Below the pieces are notes generated by a model. The model did not search any database and was not told where the DNA came from. It was given only the letters and a program-made list of their open reading frames with translations. A program made the position numbers and the translations under genes. 64,000 nt of DNA from Nocardioides sp. Kera G14 (GTDB taxonomy: Bacteria; Actinomycetota; Actinomycetes; Propionibacteriales; Nocardioidaceae). Below are positions 40,302-49,825 of this stretch, piece after piece. The stretch spans positions 1,364,001-1,428,000 of the forward strand of contig NZ_CP085839.1 of NCBI RefSeq assembly GCF_020715565.1, given 5' to 3'. Positions within the stretch are counted from its first letter, which is position 1, and every line of letters starts with the position of its first letter.

Positions 40302-41869
40302 GCACGCCGCAGACAGGACGCTTTACTGTCGTCGGGGTGGGTCCCGGCGACCCGGAGCTGCTGACCCTGAAGGCCGCCCGCATCATCGGAGACGCCGCAG
40401 TCGTCGCCTACCACGCTGGCGTGAAGAAGCAGTCCCATGCCCGCAGGATCGCCGACGCCGTCGTCGCCGAGGGGACGATCGAGGAGGAGCTGCGCTATCC
40501 GGTCACGACCGGATCGACCGATCACCCCGGCGGCTACGTCGGCGCGATGGCGGACTTCTACGAAGACTGCGCGCAGCGACTCTCGGTGCATCTCGACGAG
40601 GGCCGGGACGTCGTCCTGCTGGCCGAGGGTGACCCGCTCTTCTACGGATCCTCGATGTATCTGCACGATCGCTTCAAGGAGACCTACGAGACGTCGGTCG
40701 TGCCCGGCGTCCCGGCATTCGCCGCCGCGACCGCGACCATCGGGGAGGCGCTGGTCCGCCAGACCGATGTGCTCACGGTCCTGCCGGGCACGCTGCCCGA
40801 GCCCGAGCTGGCCCGGCGGCTGGCCGACACCGACGGGGCGATCATCATGAAGCTCGGCCGCACCTTCCCGGCCGTCCGGTCCGCCTTGGAACAGGCCGGA
40901 CGGCTCGACGGTGCGTGGTACGTCGAGCGCGCCTCCCAGAGCGAGGAGCGATGGCTGCCCGCGACCGAGGTCGACGCCGACTCCGTGCCCTACTTCTCTC
41001 TCATCGTGGTCCCCGGCGACACGGCCCCGGGCCGCACCTCGGACCGCATGCGGGACACAGGGGTTTCGAGGCTCACTTCGATCGCACCCCCACGGGCGTC
41101 GCGCGAAGGCCAGGCGGCGGAGCTGATCGTGGTCGGCCTCGGGCCAGGCCCAGACGCCTGGCTCACCCCGGAGGCGACGGCCGCGCTCGCTGAGGTCGAC
41201 CACGTGGTCGGCTATGCGCCCTACGTCGCGCGCGTGCCCCAGCGCGCGGGGCTCACGCGACATGCCTCGGGCAACACCGTCGAGGTCGACCGAGCCCGCG
41301 ACGCCCTCGACCTCGCACGCGCGGGCGAGCGGGTCGCGGTCGTCTCCGGCGGCGACGCGGGCGTCTTCGGGATGGCGGCAGCGGTCTTCGAGGCGGCCGA
41401 GGACCCGACGTACGACGCCGTGGCTATCCACGTACTTCCCGGAGTCAGTGCCGTCCAGGCGGTGGCGGCCAAAGCGGGCGCGCCCATCGGAGCCGACTTC
41501 GCGGTCGTCTCCCTCTCCGACCGGCTCAAACCCTGGTCGGTCGTCGAGCGACGCCTGCGAGCGATCGCCGAAGCGGACCTGGTGCTGGCGATCTACAACC
41601 CCGCGTCTCGCTCGCGGACCAAACAGATCGCGACCGCCCGCGACGTACTGATGGAACACCGCAAGCCCGACGCCGTGGTGATCGTCGGACGCGACATCGG
41701 CCGGACCGAGGAGTCGCTGACCGTCACCACACTTGGAGAACTCGATCCGAGCAGCATCGACATGAAGTGCCTGCTCATCGTCGGCGCCTTGTCGACCCGC
41801 GTGAGTCGCGCGGGTGTCTGGACGCCACGCTTCGTGAACGAGCACAGCGTTGACGGAGCCGGCGAGTGA
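40298..41869 (+). CDS. cobIJ: Fused precorrin-2 C20- and precorrin-3B C17-methyltransferase
   Basis: A 523-residue fusion of two tetrapyrrole methylases. The CobI part (about 1-240) starts with VVGVGPGDPELLTLKAA and contains VLLAEGDPLFYGSS. The CobJ part (about 265-523) starts with VVGLGPGPDAWLTPEA and has SGGDAGVFGMAA and YNPASRSRTKQI. Each carries its own glycine-rich SAM loop. CobI makes precorrin-3A and CobJ contracts the ring to precorrin-4. Such CobI-CobJ fusions are known in Actinobacteria. It overlaps both neighbours by 4 nt. Confidence 0.93.
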   Translation: MSTPQTGRFTVVGVGPGDPELLTLKAARIIGDAAVVAYHAGVKKQSHARRIADAVVAEGTIEEELRYPVTTGSTDHPGGYVGAMADFYEDCAQRLSVHLDEGRDVVLLAEGDPLFYGSSMYLHDRFKETYETSVVPGVPAFAAATATIGEALVRQTDVLTVLPGTLPEPELARRLADTDGAIIMKLGRTFPAVRSALEQAGRLDGAWYVERASQSEERWLPATEVDADSVPYFSLIVVPGDTAPGRTSDRMRDTGVSRLTSIAPPRASREGQAAELIVVGLGPGPDAWLTPEATAALAEVDHVVGYAPYVARVPQRAGLTRHASGNTVEVDRARDALDLARAGERVAVVSGGDAGVFGMAAAVFEAAEDPTYDAVAIHVLPGVSAVQAVAAKAGAPIGADFAVVSLSDRLKPWSVVERRLRAIAEADLVLAIYNPASRSRTKQIATARDVLMEHRKPDAVVIVGRDIGRTEESLTVTTLGELDPSSIDMKCLLIVGALSTRVSRAGVWTPRFVNEHSVDGAGE

Positions 41870-42618
41870 CCGTCCACTTCGTCGGTGCCGGTCCGGGTGC
41901 GGCCGACCTCCTCACCGTGCGCGCCACCCGGCTGCTCGCCGCGGCCGACGTGGTGCTCTATCCGGGCACCTATCTCGACCCCGACGTGCTCACCCACGTC
42001 AGCCCGAGCGCGGAGCTGGTCGACACCCAAGACCTCGACCTCGACCAGATCACCGAGCGCCTCGCGACCGCCCACCACGAGGGCAAGGACGTCGTCCGAC
42101 TCGCCTCCGGCGACCTCTCCATCTACTCCGCCCTCGCCGAGCAGACCCGTCGCTTGGACGGAGCAGGAGTCCCATGGGACGTCACACCCGGCGTCCCGGC
42201 GTACGCCGCAGCCGCCGCGGTCGTCGGCCGCGAGCTGACCGTCCCGCTGATCAGTCAGTCGGTCGTGCTGACCCGCACCCAGGCACGCTCCACCGCGATG
42301 CCCGTCACCGAGTCGCTCGCCGCGTTCGCCTCGACCAAGGCGACGCTGGTGCTGCACCTGGCGATCACCAGGGTGCGGAACCTGATGGCCGAGATCGAGC
42401 CCGAGTACGGCGGCGACTGTCCCGCCGTCGTCGTCTACCGAGCCAGCCAGCCTGACCAGCAGGTCCTGCGAGGCACGGTCGCGTCCATCGCCGACGCGGT
42501 CGAGTCCGCGGAGCTGAAGCAGGCAGCCGTCATCCTCGTCGGCCGCGCACTCGACCCGCGCCCCGGCGGCGAGTCCTATCTCTACGACGCCGCCCGAGAC
42601 CGGAGCACCAAGCGATGA
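41866..42618 (+). CDS. cobM: Precorrin-4 C11-methyltransferase
   Basis: A 250-residue tetrapyrrole methylase starting with GTG at 41866: VHFVGAGPGAADLLTVRATRLL, VLYPGTYLDPDVL, RLASGDLSIYSALAEQ and VPAYAAAAAVVGRELTVP are typical of CobM. It methylates C11 to give precorrin-5. GTGA overlap with cobIJ and ATGA overlap with bluB. Confidence 0.93.
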   Translation: MTVHFVGAGPGAADLLTVRATRLLAAADVVLYPGTYLDPDVLTHVSPSAELVDTQDLDLDQITERLATAHHEGKDVVRLASGDLSIYSALAEQTRRLDGAGVPWDVTPGVPAYAAAAAVVGRELTVPLISQSVVLTRTQARSTAMPVTESLAAFASTKATLVLHLAITRVRNLMAEIEPEYGGDCPAVVVYRASQPDQQVLRGTVASIADAVESAELKQAAVILVGRALDPRPGGESYLYDAARDRSTKR

Positions 42619-43265
42619 CCGAGGCGACCGCACTCGGCTGGGACGCCGGCTTGTACGACGTCATCAACCGTCGCCGCGACACCCGTCGCGAGTTCACCGG
42701 CGAGCCGGTCAAACCCGACGTGCTGGACCGGCTGCTCTCCGCGGCGCACGCGGCCCCGAGCGTCGGGATGAGCCAGCCGTGGGACTTCGTCCTCGTGCGG
42801 GACCCCGAGACGCTCGACGCGTTCGGACAGCATGTCGCCGACGAACGGGACGCCTTCGCGGCGTCGTTGGCCGGTGAGCGCGCCGAGACCTTCGCCCGCA
42901 TCAAGATCGAGGGGATTCGCGAGTCAGGGCTCGGGATCGCGGTCGGCTACGACCCCAGCCGCGGCGGACCGAACGTCCTCGGTCGCCACGCCATCGCGGA
43001 CGCCGGGCTGTACTCGGTCGTCTGCGCGATCCAGAACCTGTGGCTCGCGGCCACCGCCGAGGGCTTGGGTGTGGGCTGGGTGAGCTTCTACCGCGAGGAG
43101 TTCCTCCGTGACCTCGTCGGCTTCCCCGAGCACATTCGGCCGGTGGCCTGGCTGTGCATCGGGCCGATCTCCGAGTTGCCCGACGAGCCGGACCTGGAGC
43201 GGTACGGCTGGCGCCACCGCTCACCACTGGACGGCGTCGTGCACGAGGAGCGCTACCGCCAATAG
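42615..43265 (+). CDS. bluB: 5,6-dimethylbenzimidazole synthase
   Basis: A 216-residue nitroreductase-fold protein of the BluB family: VINRRRDTRREFTGEPV at the N-terminus, AAHAAPSVGMSQPWDFVLV, and ATAEGLGVGWVSFY. BluB cleaves FMNH2 with O2 to form the lower ligand of cobalamin, so the organism can probably make true B12. It is the last gene of the riboswitch-1 operon and overlaps convergent cobL by 13 nt. Confidence 0.92.
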   Translation: MTEATALGWDAGLYDVINRRRDTRREFTGEPVKPDVLDRLLSAAHAAPSVGMSQPWDFVLVRDPETLDAFGQHVADERDAFAASLAGERAETFARIKIEGIRESGLGIAVGYDPSRGGPNVLGRHAIADAGLYSVVCAIQNLWLAATAEGLGVGWVSFYREEFLRDLVGFPEHIRPVAWLCIGPISELPDEPDLERYGWRHRSPLDGVVHEERYRQ

Positions 43266-44452
43266 GCCCACTGGGTCACGGTGCGCGCCGGTGTCCAGCC
43301 GGTGAAGGACCCGATCGGCGCGGCCGTCTCGACGCTGAGCCGGGTCAGTTCGCCGCCGTGCTGCCGGTAGACATCGGCCAGCAGATGCTCGGTCTCCAAG
43401 GTGACACCGTGGACGACGATCCGACCGCCGCGAGGGAGTACGTCGAGGCAGTACTCGATGACGCCCGGGACGGTGGCACCGCCCCCGACGAAGATCGCAT
43501 CGGGCGTCGGCAGGTCCTTCAGTGCTTCGGGCGCAGGTGCGTGGACGATCTCAAGGCCGGGGACGCCGAGGGATCGGGCGTTGCGCGCGATGCGCTCGGC
43601 CCGCTCGGTGTTCGCCTCGATCGCGATCGCCAGGCAGGTCGGGTGGGCGCGCATCCATTCGATCCCGACCGACCCGGCACCGGCGCCGACGTCCCAGAGG
43701 CGCTCGCCCGGCACCGGCGCGAGGCGCGCGAGCGCCGAGGCCCGCAGGTCGCGCTTGGTGAGCTGTCCGTCGTTCTCGAAGAGGTCATCGGGCAAGCCGG
43801 CCACCCAACCACCGAGGGGCGGTCCGGCGCAGGTGATCGCGACGATGTTGAGCCGGGCGAAGTCGAAGTCCTTCGCGCTCACGATCGCTGCCTTGTCGAA
43901 GTAGTGGCTGCTGCCCTTCGTGGGGTTCCCAAGGTCGCCGAGAACGACGAACTCGCTGTCGTCGTAGCCGGCCTCGCCGAGCAGGTCAGCGAGAGCGCGG
44001 GGCGTGTGTTCGTCCGAGGACAGGACCAGGATCCGGCGACCGGGCGCCAGCTCACGGCGTACGAGGGAGACATCCCGGCCGACAACGCTCACCACAGCGT
44101 GCGACTCCGCAGCCCAGCCCACGGCAGCCCGCGCCAGCGCCACAGACGAGACCGCCGGAACGACCACCACCCGGTCGCGGCCGAGCAGCTCGATGAGGGT
44201 GGACCCAATCCCCGATACGAGCGGGTCGCCTGAGGCGAGGACGATCAGCGTGCGGTCGGCGTACTCGGTGACCAGATCGACCAGGCCCTCGCGCAGCGGC
44301 GACGGAAGGGGCAGCCGTCGTTGTCCGGGCACGTCCGGCAGCAGCTCAAGATGTCGAGGGGCGCCGACGACGACGGACTCCGGACCCTCCAGGATGCGCG
44401 GGTCTGCGAGCGCATCGTCGGCGCTGATGCCGACCACGACAACCGGGGCCAT
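43253..44452 (-). CDS. cobL: Precorrin-6Y C5,15-methyltransferase (decarboxylating), CbiE-CbiT fusion
   Basis: A 399-residue two-domain protein. The CbiE part has VLASGDPLVSGIGSTL and PAVSSVALARAAVGW. The CbiT part has LTKRDLRASALARLAPVPGERLWDVGAGAGSVGIEWMR (family-specific start plus SAM motif) and DAIFVGGGAT. It methylates C5 and C15 and removes the acetate carboxyl at C12. The ATG at 44452 starts directly before VVVVGI. It is convergent with bluB and is divergent from the riboswitch-2 transcript; no riboswitch of its own is visible. Confidence 0.92.
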   Translation of the reverse strand: MAPVVVVGISADDALADPRILEGPESVVVGAPRHLELLPDVPGQRRLPLPSPLREGLVDLVTEYADRTLIVLASGDPLVSGIGSTLIELLGRDRVVVVPAVSSVALARAAVGWAAESHAVVSVVGRDVSLVRRELAPGRRILVLSSDEHTPRALADLLGEAGYDDSEFVVLGDLGNPTKGSSHYFDKAAIVSAKDFDFARLNIVAITCAGPPLGGWVAGLPDDLFENDGQLTKRDLRASALARLAPVPGERLWDVGAGAGSVGIEWMRAHPTCLAIAIEANTERAERIARNARSLGVPGLEIVHAPAPEALKDLPTPDAIFVGGGATVPGVIEYCLDVLPRGGRIVVHGVTLETEHLLADVYRQHGGELTRLSVETAAPIGSFTGWTPARTVTQWAYWR

Positions 44453-44484
44453 GGCAGCAGACGCTATCGTGAGCGCCAACAGGT

Positions 44485-44634
44485 GCGAGGTGCCCCAACG
44501 CCCCAACGATCGGAAACGGTCGGGACGGTCGGCGGGGAGAATCTGGGAAGCCGGTGAGACTCCGGCACAGGCCCGCTGCGGTGAGCCAGGCCCTTCATGC
44601 GAGGGGACCTGGTAAGTCCGAAGACCGGCCTCGC
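44485..44634 (+). promoter_or_regulatory. Cobalamin riboswitch 2 (chelatase-cobO-cobBC operon leader)
   Basis: It contains GGGAAGCCGGTGAGACTCCGGC, GCTGCGGTGAGCC and the B12 box AAGTCCGAAGACCGGCC (44614-44630). GCGAGG (44485-44490) pairs with CCTCGC (44629-44634) as P1. A TATCGT box at 44465-44470 could be the promoter. It lies 52 nt upstream of the first gene it controls. Confidence 0.88.
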
Positions 44635-44686
44635 GCCCGAACAGTCCGGCAGGCCCGTCGGACCGTCGAATCGAGCGGGAGCCTCA

Positions 44687-46744
44687 ATGCCGGTGAACTA
44701 TCCCTTTTCAGCCGTCCTCGGATGCGCGACCGACGCCCCCGACGGCTCGGGTCTCGACGACATGGGCCTGGCGCTGGTCCTGACCACGATCGCGCCCGAG
44801 ATCGGCGGCGTGCTCGTCCGGGGCGAGAAGGGCACGGCGAAGTCCACTACCGTCCGCGCCCTCGCCGCAGTGTTGCCCCCGATCGAGGTCTACGCCCAGG
44901 ATCGCTTCGCCATCGACCCCGCCGACGCCTCGGCGACCTCGCCGGACGGCCCGTTCGGCGAAGGCGCGGAGACCACGACCCGTTCCGTGCGCCTGGTCGA
45001 ACTCCCTGTCGGCGCGACGGAGGACCGCGTCCTGGGATCTCTTCACCTGGAGCGCGCGCTCTCGCACGGCAAGGTCGAGTACGAGCCCGGGCTGCTGGCC
45101 CGCGCCCACCGCGGCATCCTCTACGTCGACGAGGTCAATCTTCTGCACGACCACCTGGTCGACCTGCTTCTCGACGCCGCGGCGATGGGCCGCGCGAGCG
45201 TCGAGCGCGATGGGGTCTCGGTCGAGCACGCCGCACGCTTCGTACTGATCGGCACGATGAATCCCGAGGAGGGCGAGCTCCGCCCGCAGCTCCTCGACCG
45301 CTTCGGTCTCACGGTGGAGGTCGCGGCGCCGCGCGAACCCGCCTTGCGCGCCGAGGTCGTACGCCGACGGATGGCCTACGACGCCGACCCGGCGGCCTTC
45401 GTCGCGCGCTACGCCGGGGCGGACCGCGCCCTCACCGAGCGGATCGAGTCAGCGCGGGAGCGGATCGGCAAGGTCCAACTCACCGAGCCGGCGCTGCTCA
45501 AGATCGCCGAGGTCTGCGCTGCCTTCGAGGTCGACGGACTGCGGGCCGACATCGTCACCGCCCGCACCGCCGTCGCACACGCCGCGTGGGCCGGACACGA
45601 CGAGGTGACCAAGGCCGACATCCGTCAGGCAGCACTGCTGGCGCTCCCGCACCGCCGACGCCGCAACCCGTTCGACGCCCCCGGCCTGGACGAGGAGCTG
45701 CTCGACCAGATCCTCGGCGATGAGGACCTGCCGCCCGAGCCGCCCGAGGGACCCGCTCCCGACGAGCTTCCGACTCCGCCAAGCGGAGCCGATGACACGG
45801 GTGCGGGCGAGCCAGACGACGGGCCGTCGCAATCCGAGCCGGCCCCCGACAGCCCCAGCCAGGATGCTCCCGCACAGGCCCCGAGTCCCAGTGCCGGCTC
45901 CAGCGAACCCAGTGGACCCGGCGGGAGTGAGTCTGTGGTCGCAGCGGCGACGCCGTACCGTCCCAAGCTGCTCGCGGTGAAGGGCATCGGCGCGGGCGTC
46001 GCCGGCCGGCGCAGCCGCGCGCTGTCGACGACCGGCCGCCGCGTCGGTGCTACGCCCGGCGACTCCGGCTCGCTCGACCTCGTGGAGACGCTCAAGGCCG
46101 CCGCAGGCAAGCAGCCCACCCGCGGGCGTCGCGGCGACGGCGGGCGGGTGGATGTTCGTGGGGAGGACCTGCGCGTCGCCGTGCGCGAGGGCCGCGAAGC
46201 GAACCTCGTGCTCTTCTGCGTCGACGCGTCCGGGTCGATGGCCGCACGCAAGCGGATGACCCAGGTCAAGACCGCCGTGCTCTCGCTGCTGCTCGACGCC
46301 TACCGTCGGCGCGACAAGGTCGGGCTGATCACCTTCCGAGGCCACGACGCCATTCTCGCGCTGCCACCGACCCACAGCGTCGAGGTCGCGGCGACGAGAC
46401 TCGAGGAACTTCCCGCCGGCGGCCGGACACCCCTGGCGGAAGGCCTGCTGGAGGCTGCCCGCGTGCTCCAGCGGGAGCGCCTCCGCGACTCCCGGCTCCG
46501 GCCCTTGCTCGTCGTCGTCACCGACGGCCGGGCCACCGGCGGGAAGGACGCGGTCACGCGCTCACTTCAGGCGGCCGACCACCTCGCCGGGCTCGGCGTC
46601 ACGACGATCGTGGTCGACGGCGAGCGTGGGCCGCTGCGTCTCGGCCTCGCCCGCAGGCTCGCTGTGCATCTGCGAGCCGAGCACCTGCCCGTCTCCGAGG
46701 TCAGCGCACAGGCGCTCACCGTCGCCGTGAAGGGAGCCGCCTGA
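44687..46744 (+). CDS. ChlI-ChlD-type AAA+/VWA chelatase subunit, putative partner of CobN
   Basis: A 685-residue fusion. The AAA+ domain (about 1-330) has Walker A VRGEKGTAKSTTVRA and Walker B GILYVDEVNLL. A Pro/Glu/Ser-rich linker (about 345-420) follows, then a von Willebrand A domain with MIDAS CVDASGSMAARKRM. This is the magnesium-chelatase ChlI/ChlD architecture. No separate cobS/cobT chelatase genes occur, while cobN is in the same regulon, so it most likely drives cobalt insertion with CobN. ATG at 44687 is the start. Confidence 0.87.
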   Translation: MPVNYPFSAVLGCATDAPDGSGLDDMGLALVLTTIAPEIGGVLVRGEKGTAKSTTVRALAAVLPPIEVYAQDRFAIDPADASATSPDGPFGEGAETTTRSVRLVELPVGATEDRVLGSLHLERALSHGKVEYEPGLLARAHRGILYVDEVNLLHDHLVDLLLDAAAMGRASVERDGVSVEHAARFVLIGTMNPEEGELRPQLLDRFGLTVEVAAPREPALRAEVVRRRMAYDADPAAFVARYAGADRALTERIESARERIGKVQLTEPALLKIAEVCAAFEVDGLRADIVTARTAVAHAAWAGHDEVTKADIRQAALLALPHRRRRNPFDAPGLDEELLDQILGDEDLPPEPPEGPAPDELPTPPSGADDTGAGEPDDGPSQSEPAPDSPSQDAPAQAPSPSAGSSEPSGPGGSESVVAAATPYRPKLLAVKGIGAGVAGRRSRALSTTGRRVGATPGDSGSLDLVETLKAAAGKQPTRGRRGDGGRVDVRGEDLRVAVREGREANLVLFCVDASGSMAARKRMTQVKTAVLSLLLDAYRRRDKVGLITFRGHDAILALPPTHSVEVAATRLEELPAGGRTPLAEGLLEAARVLQRERLRDSRLRPLLVVVTDGRATGGKDAVTRSLQAADHLAGLGVTTIVVDGERGPLRLGLARRLAVHLRAEHLPVSEVSAQALTVAVKGAA

Positions 46745-47358
46745 TGCCGCAGGGACAGCCCATCGTCGTACCCGAGGACGGACTCACCACCGCGCAGCGC
46801 CGCAGACTCCCACTACTGATGGTCAACACCGGTGATGGCAAGGGAAAGTCGAGTGCCGCCTTCGGGATGGCGATCCGTGCCTGGAACCAGGGATGGGACA
46901 TCGGGGTCTTCCAGTTCGTGAAGTCGGCCAAGTGGCGGATCGGTGAGCAGGCGGTTCTGGAGCGGCTGGGTCAGCTCCACGAGGAGACCGGCGAGGGCGG
47001 CCCGGTCGAGTGGCACAAGATGGGCTCGGGCTGGTCGTGGTCGCGCAAGGCCGGGGATGCCGAGGACCACGCTCGCGATGCTGCGGAGGGCTGGGCGGAG
47101 GTGAAGCGCCGGATCGCTGAGGAGCGACACGACCTCTACGTCCTGGACGAGTTCACCTATCCGATGGAGTGGGGCTGGGTCGACGTCGACGACGTGGTCT
47201 CGACGCTTCGCGACCGCCCCGGCCGCCAGTTCGTCGTCGTGACCGGGCGCCGCGCCAACCCGGCGCTGGTCGAGGCGGCTGATCTGGTCACCGAGATGGC
47301 GAAGGTCAAGCACCAGATGGACCGTGGGCAGAAGGGCCAGGCGGGCATCGAATGGTGA
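46744..47358 (+). CDS. cobO: Corrinoid adenosyltransferase (cob(I)yrinic acid a,c-diamide)
   Basis: A 204-residue CobA/CobO-type ATP:corrinoid adenosyltransferase: P-loop NTGDGKGKSSAAFGMAIRA, VFQFVKSAKWRIGEQ, LDEFTYPMEWGWVD and VVTGRRANPALVEAADLVTEM. It attaches the upper adenosyl ligand. The ATG shares one base with the previous stop (TGATG) and the 3' end overlaps the cobB-cobC fusion by 7 nt. Confidence 0.93.
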   Translation: MPQGQPIVVPEDGLTTAQRRRLPLLMVNTGDGKGKSSAAFGMAIRAWNQGWDIGVFQFVKSAKWRIGEQAVLERLGQLHEETGEGGPVEWHKMGSGWSWSRKAGDAEDHARDAAEGWAEVKRRIAEERHDLYVLDEFTYPMEWGWVDVDDVVSTLRDRPGRQFVVVTGRRANPALVEAADLVTEMAKVKHQMDRGQKGQAGIEW

Positions 47359-49805
47359 GCCTGCCCCGCCTCGTCGTCGCTGCCCCCTCGACGGGACAGG
47401 GCAAGACCACCGTCGCCACCGGCCTGATGGCCGCACTGCGCATCGCCGGTCACAAGGTCAGCGGACACAAGGTCGGACCCGACTACATCGACCCCGGCTA
47501 TCACGCGCTCGCGACCGGTCGTCCGGGCCGCAACGTCGACCCCCATCTGGTCGGTGAAGAACGCATCGTGCCGCTTCTGTTGCACGGTGCGCGAGGTGCC
47601 GACGTGGCGGTCATCGAGGGCGTGATGGGCCTGTACGACGGTCGGTTGGGCACCGACGGCTACTCCTCGACAGCACACCTCGCCAAGCTGACCGGCTCTC
47701 CGGTGATCCTCGTCGTCGACGTCGCCCGGATGTCACGGACCGCCGCCGCGATCGCCGCGGGCATGGCGGCGTACGACGACACAGTGAACATCGCCGGCGT
47801 CGTCCTCAACCGGACCGGCTCGCCTCGCAACGACGCCGAGATCGTCGCGGCGATGGAACGGACCGGGCTGCCTGTCCTCGGCCTGCTGCCGCGCGACGAG
47901 GAACTCGCCACCCCCTCGCGCCATCTCGGGCTCGTACCCGCGGCCGAGCGTGACGGCTCCGTGGCGCTCCTGCACCGGCTCGGCGAGCAGGTGGCCGCGC
48001 ATCTCGACCTCGACGCGATCCTCGCCGTCGCCCGAAGCGCGCCCGACCTCGACGCAGCGCCGTGGACTCCTGCCGACGAGGTGCAGCCGGTCGCCGGGGG
48101 CGAGCGCCCGGTGATCGCCGTGGCGGGTGGCCGCGCGTTCACTTTCCGCTACGCCGAGACCGAAGAGCTGCTCCGCGCGGCCGGCTGCGAGGTCGTCACC
48201 TTCGACCCCATCGCCGCCACCGCACTTCCCGAGGGCACGCAGGGGATCTACCTCGGCGGCGGCTTTCCTGAGGTGTACGCCGCAGAGCTCGCGGCCAACC
48301 GTGCGCTGCTCCACGACCTGCGTGACGCCGTTGCGTCCGGCGTCCCGACCGTCGCCGAGTGCGCTGGGCTGCTCTATCTCGCCGAGACGCTCGACGGCTC
48401 GCCGATGGCCGGCGTACTCCCGGCCACCGCGGCGATGAATGAACGGCTCACGCTGCGCTATCCCGTGGCGACCGCGGTGACCGACTCACTGCTCACCCGC
48501 GCCGGGGAGCAGGTCACCGGCCACGAGTTCCACAAGACGCGGACCACCCCTGTCACGGGTGACGCGCCGGCCTGGGAGATCGACGGCGACGCGACCGGAT
48601 TCGCCACCCCGACCCTCCACGCCTCCTACCTCCACGTTCACTGGGCAGGTCATCCTCACCTCGCCCAGCGATTCGCTGACGCCGCGCGTAACGCACCACG
48701 GCACCGAAGCCACCTTGATCCGTCGCTCGCCGAGGAGAGCGCGTCCCTCACTGAGCCCACGACGGCGCCCCCGACACCGACACCCCGGCGTCCGCTGCGT
48801 CACCACGGGGACGCCGAGACCGGCCGCGGCCTGCTCGACTTCGCCGTCAACGTCTACGAAGGCCCTCGCCCCGAGTGGCTCGAACGCGCCCTACGCGCTT
48901 CCTTGGCTGAAGCCGTGTCCTACCCCGACGCCTCGGCCGCCCGGTCGGCGGTCGCGCAGCGACACAGCCGCAGAGGCGACGAGGTGCTCCCCACCGCGGG
49001 GGCCGCGGAAGCCTTCACTCTGATCGCGCGGCTGCGCCCGTGGCGCAACCCCGTCGTCGTCCATCCCCAGTTCACCGAGCCCCACGCGGCCCTGGAGCAG
49101 GCTGGCCACAAGGTCACCAGCGTCCTGTGCCGCCCCGAGCGCGGCTTCGCGCTCGACCCGGACGACGTGCCGGAGGACGCCGATCTGGTCATCGTGGGAA
49201 ACCCGACGAACCCCACCGGCGTCCTGCACCCGGCAGCCGTCATCAAGAAGCTGCGGCGCAAGGGCCGACTCGTCGTCGTCGACGAGGCATTCATGGATGC
49301 CGTCCCGGGAGAGAGCGAGTCGCTGGTCCGCGAGCGCCTCCGAGGACTCGTCGTGCTGCGCAGCCTCACCAAGCACTGGTCCATCCCCGGCATCCGAGCC
49401 GGGTACGTCGTCGGCGACAACCTCGTCGTGCGCCAGCTCGCCGACCTCCAGACTCCGTGGTCGGTCTCGACTCCGGCTCTCGCCGCGCTCATCGAGTGCA
49501 GCAAGAGAAACGCCACCGCGGAGACCCGTCGGCGCGCCCACGAGCTTCAGCACTGGGGCGACTTCCTCCAAGGTGGCCTCCGCGGACGCGGCATCGACTT
49601 CGTCCCGTCCTCGGCGCCGTACGTCCTGGCACGTCTCGGGGACAGCGCACACGCCGCCCTGCGCGAGGACGGCATCGCCGTACGCCGGGCCGACACCTTC
49701 CCCGGTCTCGACTCCAGTTGGGTCCGCATCGCCGTCCGGCCGCAATCGACGACCGTCCAGCTCTTCGCCGGCATCGACCGCCTGCCCGCCCGCCAGCCCG
49801 CCTAA
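47352..49805 (+). CDS. cobB: Fused cobyrinate a,c-diamide synthase and CobC/CobD-type aminotransferase-fold decarboxylase
   Basis: An 817-residue fusion. The N-terminal CobB/CbiA part (about 1-450) has P-loop APSTGQGKTTVATGLMAAL, KVGPDYIDPGYH, EGVMGLYDG and the amidotransferase elements GGGFPEVYA and AECAGLLYLAETL. The C-terminal part (about 480-817) is a PLP fold-type I protein (LLDFAVNVYEGP, NPTNPTGVLHP, VDEAFMD, RSLTKHWSIPGIRAGYVVG) like CobC/CobD, which supplies aminopropanol or its phosphate. The two activities are usually separate genes. Confidence 0.88.
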   Translation: MVSLPRLVVAAPSTGQGKTTVATGLMAALRIAGHKVSGHKVGPDYIDPGYHALATGRPGRNVDPHLVGEERIVPLLLHGARGADVAVIEGVMGLYDGRLGTDGYSSTAHLAKLTGSPVILVVDVARMSRTAAAIAAGMAAYDDTVNIAGVVLNRTGSPRNDAEIVAAMERTGLPVLGLLPRDEELATPSRHLGLVPAAERDGSVALLHRLGEQVAAHLDLDAILAVARSAPDLDAAPWTPADEVQPVAGGERPVIAVAGGRAFTFRYAETEELLRAAGCEVVTFDPIAATALPEGTQGIYLGGGFPEVYAAELAANRALLHDLRDAVASGVPTVAECAGLLYLAETLDGSPMAGVLPATAAMNERLTLRYPVATAVTDSLLTRAGEQVTGHEFHKTRTTPVTGDAPAWEIDGDATGFATPTLHASYLHVHWAGHPHLAQRFADAARNAPRHRSHLDPSLAEESASLTEPTTAPPTPTPRRPLRHHGDAETGRGLLDFAVNVYEGPRPEWLERALRASLAEAVSYPDASAARSAVAQRHSRRGDEVLPTAGAAEAFTLIARLRPWRNPVVVHPQFTEPHAALEQAGHKVTSVLCRPERGFALDPDDVPEDADLVIVGNPTNPTGVLHPAAVIKKLRRKGRLVVVDEAFMDAVPGESESLVRERLRGLVVLRSLTKHWSIPGIRAGYVVGDNLVVRQLADLQTPWSVSTPALAALIECSKRNATAETRRRAHELQHWGDFLQGGLRGRGIDFVPSSAPYVLARLGDSAHAALREDGIAVRRADTFPGLDSSWVRIAVRPQSTTVQLFAGIDRLPARQPA

Positions 49806-49825
49806 CCATCAGTCAGGACCACCTC

